Shown here: positions 58,672-64,000 of the stretch, one piece after another
Layout of the letters: every line of letters begins with the position of its first letter
Numbering within the stretch: position 1 is the first letter of the stretch
DNA from: Cryptomeria japonica
Lineage: Eukaryota; Streptophyta; Pinopsida; Cupressales; Cupressaceae
DNA: 64,000 nucleotides
Direction of reading: 5' to 3'
NCBI RefSeq assembly: GCF_030272615.1
Contig: NC_081409.1
Span: 527,616,291 to 527,680,290, forward strand
Position numbers and translations under genes: made by a program
Notes under the pieces: generated by a model
What the model was told of the DNA's origin: nothing
The model's database searches: none
Seen by the model: only the letters and a program-made list of their open reading frames with translations

Positions 58672-60102
58672 ATGGCAAGCCAAGTATATTTGAATGCAAT
58701 TTCTTCACTTTCTTTGGTCATACATAATGTGTTTGAAGATAAAGAGGAATATGTTGATAAGAAGGGTAGTTTTAGATTCCCTGAAGAAATAATTTGAGAT
58801 CTATACTCAAAAAAAGGAATTAAAGCTAGGACTATGGATTTAGTTTGTTAGTATGAGCTTAAACTTCAAGTTTCTGGAGAAGGGATTTGTCTTGTTTGCC
58901 TATCTTTCCTTTTACCAAAAGATATAAGGAGATGGAAAGAAAAAAGGGTTTTTCCATGTTTGCTTTTCATATGTGGACATCATTATTCACCAACACTTCA
59001 ACTATGACATAGGAGATGAATATTTTGCTACCCTAATAAATACTAGATTTAGATTATAGGATCAAACAGTCATAGCTAAATTTAGGGGTAGGCTATCTAG
59101 AGCTCAAGAAAATGATGAAACTAAGGGTGGAGATGGAATAATATTTGTTCGACCAAATTTTACTAGTTTGGAAGATAAGTATGTACTATCTGCCTTTTGT
59201 TTATCATTTCAAGTAAAAGGAGTAGTTCTACAACCAAACTCTATCTATGCCACTATTGGTGGATGATGTACTTAAAGACTCTTGAATATTGTGTTTCCTC
59301 CTAATTTTCTAGCAGTCTAGTATCTTATCCAGAAGGTAATTCTAATATCTTAGATTTTGAGAGACATATAAACCATAGTAGTTTTGAAAATACAAGGAAA
59401 CACCTTTAAACTAGTCTTCTAATCCTAGATTTCAAAATCTACCAGTTCCTCCTAGAAGCTTGTTTTTAGAAAATTCAAGGACTCAATCTAGAAGAGTTTC
59501 TAGCATTGAGCTTAGATATTTTCTAGAAGAAACCCTGATGGAACAATTTTCAAGTATTAGGAGACCCAAAAGTTCTCTGGCTTATCATCTATCAAAAAGT
59601 TTTCCTAGTTTCATAAATAAGCCCTATATTGACTATAATCATAAAGAAGCAATTTTTTCCTCAAGTCATTTTCCAGTTGCAAGAGAACAATCCATAAATC
59701 CTTATCCTTCAAAGCAATCCTTAGCCACCTTTTTTGATCTTAGTAGTAATCCCAAGCTAATGGATAAATTATCAAGACAAGTTAGTAAAAAGATTTTCCT
59801 CGCTCCAAAAAAAGAATCTTCCATAGGGGATACTTCAGGAAATCAAAAAGGGTAAGGGATAAATATTACAAAAATGGGAGAAAAAGAATGTATGCTTAAG
59901 GAATATCTTCCAAGAGCTAGTACATAAAATAAAATAAAGTATGATATTGAGGAAGATAATATGGAAAAAGAGATCACTGGTTATGAAACAAGTAGATGGC
60001 CAACCCTGGAAACCTTTACTATGATAAATACTAATAAAAATATGTGGGGTAGATATGAAGCAAGACTTCATACTGACATGGTTAGAAATGATAATTTTTC
60101 AT
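58672..60102 (+). pseudogene. Endogenous pararetrovirus-like relic (movement-protein-like region)
   Basis: Starting at ATG 58672 a broken frame shows a Phe/Pro-rich start, a GEGICLV word, a Lys/Arg-rich segment and then, after a frame change at about 58955, a later segment with PNFTSLEDK and CLSFQVKG words that look like the beta-rich core of the 30K-type movement proteins of plant caulimovirids. A Ser-rich tail with an open part 59460-59855 follows. Several stops and frame changes break it. Recognition is by memory of the family and uncertain. Limited to describing the breaks; nothing was restored. Confidence 0.4.
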
Positions 60103-60377
60103 AAGGAATTTGGTGGTTGTCAAACGGAAGGTGACTGAATGGCGTTGGGTTATGTAGGCTAGGGTTTCATCCTTGCCTGTGATTTCCTCTCTTTCTTCTG
60201 TGATTTCCTTATGATTTCGGGTAGCGTTCTTGGTTGTGCGTATGGGGGAGTGTTCTTGGTGGTCATGTCTCTTGAGGGTGTTCATTGGTTGTTAGGGTTT
60301 CTTTTTTGTAGAGAGCGTGGATTGTTTGCAATATTTGTGAGGTGTTCATTCTGATTCATTATTTTAGATTTTGGTGC

Positions 60378-61760
60378 ATGGATTTCTCTTCCATGGAGGA
60401 GAAAAGGGTTTCTAATTCTTTGGTGGTAGTTGGTGTTGTGCTGCCTCTTGGTTCTTCTATGGGTGTGCATGCAAAGCGCTCTAACTCTTTTTATGTTGGG
60501 GTGAGCTCTAAAATGCATAAAGTGAATGGGTGTCTTACAAGAAGCTAGGATTGTCTGGTTCTTATCATTCCTCCTGAATTGGTTATGGAGGATGTCGATT
60601 ATTGGAGTCAACATGCATAAATTTGTAAGTTTCTTGGGATCCACATTTCCTTGTCGGCATTGGAAGCTTGTAGGATACATCAATCATGGTAGGTTGAGGG
60701 AGATATAGAGATTCTGTTAGCTGTGAACAACTATTTTGTAGTTATTTTTACTTGCATGTCTAACCGGAATCATATTTTTGAGGGAAGTCCATATTTCTAC
60801 AATCATGTGGGTTTGCTTGTTAAACCCTATTATACGGGTTTCAATTCGGCAGAGAATTTCCCTCAAGGGTTCCTATTTGGGTACGTCTTTCATGGCTTCT
60901 GTTAGAGTTTTGGTGGGAAGATATTTTGCGAAATATTGGTGCTCTTCTTGGTAAGCCGGTTGTGATTGCACAACAAACTCTTGAAAAAAAGGTAATTTCT
61001 TTTGCCTGTATTTGTGTTGAAATTGATTTAAATAATCCACTGCTAGATTCTTTGGAGATCTATTTAGGCTTTTCTATGTGGGTTCAACAATTAGATTATG
61101 AATCCCTTCCTTTCTGTTGTCGGATATGTCATGAGTATGGTCATCTGCAACATCAGTGTCCTTGGGTTAATAAGGGGGTTGGTGGCTCTATGGATGGCTT
61201 TAGTGTTTCTCCTTCTTCCTTAGTTCTGAAGGCTGATAAAGGGGTAAAGGAAAGGCCCCTATGAAAGAAGATGGCCTTGATAAGGATGGTTTCACTCGTG
61301 TTAAACCTCGAGCTAAGGGGAGGGGACATAAGTGGTCCTACATGGATCGACAGTCTGATGGGGGATTTAATTGGTTTGAGATGCTAGATACTCTAGCTCT
61401 ATAGGAAGGGATTCTAGTGGATTTTTCTTCAAGGGAAACTCATATGGTTGTGGAGGATTTGCAACAGGATAAAATTGGTGTGCCTCAGGTTATTGTGCAG
61501 TAGCAGGAAGTGTTCCATACTTGCCCAGTGATTGGAGCTCCAGGTGACCCTAAAGATTTAGGGGATGATATTATTTTGGCAGATTTGGCTAAGGAGGTGT
61601 AGACATCTGGTAAAGGTAAAGGGTCTTCTCCAACTTTGGGCTTGCATCAAAGACCACTCAATAAAGTTTCTTTTGATACTTCTTTGAAAGGCAGCCACAA
61701 AAAGGATCAGGAGAAGATTAAATTAACTAGGGAACTGCCTGGTGGAATCTGGGTCAGTCA
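60378..61760 (+). pseudogene. LINE C ORF1 (DUF4283-like, zinc knuckle)
   Basis: In pieces: an N-terminal region, a hydrophobic segment with a NYFVVIFTC word, NIGALLGKPVVI (60932-60970), YESLPFCCRICHEYGHLQHQC with an intact CCHC (61100-61165), and a Lys/Gly-rich tail with GRGHKW-like words. Several stops and at least two frame changes upstream of 60926. Confidence 0.75.
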
Positions 61761-61794
61761 AGCTCATTGAGGCACACTTCTCACTCTCTCTTCA

Positions 61795-62874
61795 ATTATT
61801 ATTCTCTCATGGAATGTTAGGGGGTTGGATAGAATCCCTCGGCAAAAGGCTATTCATGAGCTAGTTGCAGTTCATTCTTTGATGATCTTTGGTATTCAAG
61901 AGACTAAGCTTTCAGTTGACTCCATGCTTCATTGTGCTTGTAGTATTTGGCGTGATGGCCAGTGTTAGTGCATTAGTTCTCTGGTTGTTCTAGCAGTCTT
62001 GCTCTCTTTTGGTATCCAAGAAAGACTATTCCCCTCTGGTGGATCTCTAGTCTCTCTACTCTCTCTATGGTTGCATCTAGTCTAGAGTCTGGAGAAATTA
62101 ATCTAGTTACTAATGTGTATGCTCTAGTTGACTTTCCTAGGAAAACTTTTCTTTGGTCTCATATAAGGTATGTTTGCGCCTATGCTCCTTTGCTTCCTTG
62201 CATTTTACTTGGTGATAATTACAATTTAGTGTTAAGTTTGGAGGAGAAGAGGGGGGTTGCTCCAAATGGGCCCTTCCTTTGCACTCTTTTGTGAGAATGT
62301 GGACCTCCTCAATCTTATTGATATTAAGCTAGTTAATGGGCTCTTTACTTGGAATAATAGAAGGGGAGGACAAGATGCTATCTCTGAACATTTGTATAGA
62401 TTTATGGTCTCATGTTTTTGGGTTGGAGGTCGCTTTGGTACTACTTTTGAAATTCTTAATTGGAGGGGCTATGATCATTGACTAATCAAATTTTTAGCTT
62501 CTTTTGTTGTAGCTCCTAAAAATCCCCCTTTTAAATTCTAGTTGATGTGGCTTTGTGACTCTTCACTCCATGATTTTATTGGCCCAATGGTGGAGGGATG
62601 GTAGTCCTGCTTATGGCACTGATGTGAATTCTTTTGTTAATAAATTACAATTTGTTAAATGACATCTTAAGAAATGGCATAGGTTCTACTTTGGCAATCT
62701 TTATGCTAATAAGAGGGAGGTTCAAGGTTGCCTTGATGTTATCACTCGTCAAATTTGGGATCTTGGCTTTTTAGAGGATTTGGGAAGAGTGGAGTCCCAA
62801 GTTGTTAAGGAATTGGAGGAATGGGAGCTTAGGGAGGAGATTTTTTGGAAGTAGAAGGCTAGGGTGGACTAGCT
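61795..62874 (+). pseudogene. LINE C ORF2, endonuclease part only
   Basis: Frames in order: SWNVRGLDRIPRQKAIHELV with GIQETKLS (61810-61920), then after a frameshift VTNVYALVDFPRK (about 62115-62150), ILLGDNYNLVLSLEEKRG (about 62200-62250), and after another shift LFTWNNRRGGQDAISEHLYRF (62342-62405). The last recognisable part is REEIFWK (62835-62855), the region before RT. At least three frameshifts and many stops. Confidence 0.75.
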
Positions 62875-64000
62875 TGTAATCCTCCTACCCTAGTCGGACT
62901 TGTAAAACCCGTTTGACCTTGGTTGACTTCCTATGTGGCATTCTTGAATGGTAGGTTAACTGTGATGCAATGTGTAGTTTAGATAATATAAAAAATCGTG
63001 CATACCTATTATTGTGCTTTTGCATCGATTATTGTGTAAATGTAATTGTTTCCTAACTCTTGTGATAAATCTCGAGCTAACGCCTTTATTGAATATGTAT
63101 ATGTATATGTATGCTTGCGTGATTCATGGGTGTAGGAGATTGCAGGTACAACACCGCCTAGGACAAGGTTCGTCTCCTTCGGGATTCGCAGGTTTGAGTA
63201 AACCTCCTCCATCCTCAGAATTCGGATTTGGGGGTCATAAAACTCTCGTCTTGCCTTAGCCATGGTCAGGTGAGTGTTGTGTGTGGTTCGTGGGGCTTTC
63301 TTTTCGTTGGGTTATGTGTCGTGTGATTTGGTGGACTTCCTCGGTTTGTGTGCCTTGCGTGGGGTAAGTGGAGTTGTTATCCTAAGTATTCAATTCAATT
63401 TAATGTATGGATGTACACATTAGTAATGTAGAAAATTTAAAATAGGTAGTTTCTTTTATATGATTAATCGTTAATTTAAAGAGATCGCTTTAATTAGAAT
63501 TGTAGCAAGCTTAAAGTATTTAACTTGGATTAATGTGCTCATTTACGCATTAATAGTTGAGGAATTAAAATAAATAGGTTCCTTCATGAGATTAGTCATT
63601 TATTAAAAAGGGTCGCTTTATTATGTTGTAGCGAGTTAATTTAATAGTTAATTTTAAATAACGAGTTCAATTAGTTATGCATTTTTAGAAAGGAAAGATT
63701 TAAAGTCATTGGGAAATAGAAATAAATTTATCATTTTCGCATTTTGGAAAAGAAAGGGTAAATTTTATTATTTAAAGGAAATTATTCTTTTTACATGTAA
63801 AGTTGATATAGTATAAAGGATTGATTTTTGGAAATTTAAATTAACCTAAATACCTTACCCTCGTTGATAGTTCAAAATATAAATGTTGGCTAAAGTAATA
63901 TGGAGAAATTAAAATTAGAATTAAATAAGAAATAGAAGCATTTTAATTTTAATAAGAAAAGCGAATAAGATGTATTGAATAATGGAAAGGAATGATTTCC
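62875..64000. mobile_element. LTR-like sequence at right edge (uncertain)
   Basis: It starts TGTAATCCTCC exactly where LINE C breaks off, has T/G-rich start sequence and no coding frame. This fits the 5' LTR of an element continuing beyond the window. The other end is not visible, so an LTR cannot be confirmed. The minus-strand frame of 84 codons at 63009-63263 is not recognised. Confidence 0.35.
63383..63640. repeat. Degenerate ~128-bp tandem repeat
   Basis: Two units share AAGTATT...TTAATGT, ACATTA-type words, TTAAAATAGGTAG or TAAAATAAATAGG, GATTA, ATCGCTTTA or GTCGCTTTA and a TAGC[AG]AG end, starting near 63383 and 63512. A third partial unit may follow. Confidence 0.6.

Larger units (their letters stand above)
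60105..62874 (+). mobile_element. LINE 'C', 3'-truncated L1-type element
   Basis: A plus-strand relic with ORF1 (about 60378-61760) and the start of ORF2 (about 61795-62874). It ends before the RT core, like LINE A, but belongs to a different L1 family, as its ORF1 knuckle and ORF2 start (SWNVRGLDRIPRQKAI) differ. Directly after it an LTR-like sequence begins. Confidence 0.8.

Noticed and set aside
1-64000. CRISPR array, bacterial operon, tRNA or rRNA gene
   Set aside because: No regularly spaced identical repeats with unique spacers, no Shine-Dalgarno-linked frames and no cloverleaf or rRNA segments were found; all evidence is of plant nuclear DNA.

Overview
This is nuclear plant DNA from a large, repeat-dominated genome. 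The chromovirus-type Ty3/gypsy element, RNase-H-bearing plant L1 LINEs, GT-AG introns in AT-rich DNA and methylation-style decay (many CGA/CAA/CAG/TGG codons turned into stops) point to a land plant. The density of old nested elements and the absence of any clearly intact host gene suggest a gymnosperm such as a conifer; that last step is inference. No rRNA, tRNA or CRISPR array was found.

Layout. 1-3559 (+): a 14-exon gene relic whose first exon (open at the left edge) is a SET domain and whose later exons resemble a plant Ptta/En-Spm-type (Transposase_24-like) region. 3560-9300: AT-rich non-coding DNA with decayed dispersed repeats. 9296-9790: GA-rich tract, then a cluster of palindrome-like motifs. 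9791-12830 (-): L1 LINE 'A', cut off inside ORF2 before the reverse transcriptase core. 12830-18790: non-coding, partly LTR-like repeats. 18790-19617 (+): decayed LINE 'D', interrupted by a Ty3/gypsy chromovirus-type element with LTR (19618-21062), gag-pol (21109-25726), second LTR (25749-27204) and then a second, deleted gag (27251-28312). 28313-30600: a pair of direct repeats around a second copy of LINE D. 30900-32100: short tandem duplications.

36891-45546 (-): a Helitron-like unit with a DUF6570/Helitron_like_N/PIF1 Rep-helicase relic and, upstream on the same strand, an RPA70-like single-strand DNA-binding gene with a clean 105-bp intron. 46385-56020: a duplicated non-coding segment (about 99% identical over the stretch compared) in which one copy carries a full-length 7.7-kb L1 LINE 'B' (46971-54698, -) and the other is the matching empty site. 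LINE B has ORF1, ORF2 (endonuclease, RT, zinc-binding, RNase H) and an unusual third ORF of about 577 codons after ORF2.

58672-60102 (+): a broken relic that looks like an endogenous pararetrovirus movement-protein region. 60105-62874 (+): LINE 'C', also cut before the RT. 62875-64000: LTR-like or other repeat with a degenerate tandem repeat.

How it fits together. The window is a stack of mobile elements inserted in and next to each other and decaying mostly by transitions. Best leads: (1) the SET plus transposase-like gene architecture; (2) LINE B with its ORF3 and its exact empty site; (3) the Helitron-like unit whose Rep motif differs from the usual plant Helitron motif; (4) a promoter-like repeat at 35.0 and 56.8 kb on either side of the Helitron and LINE block.
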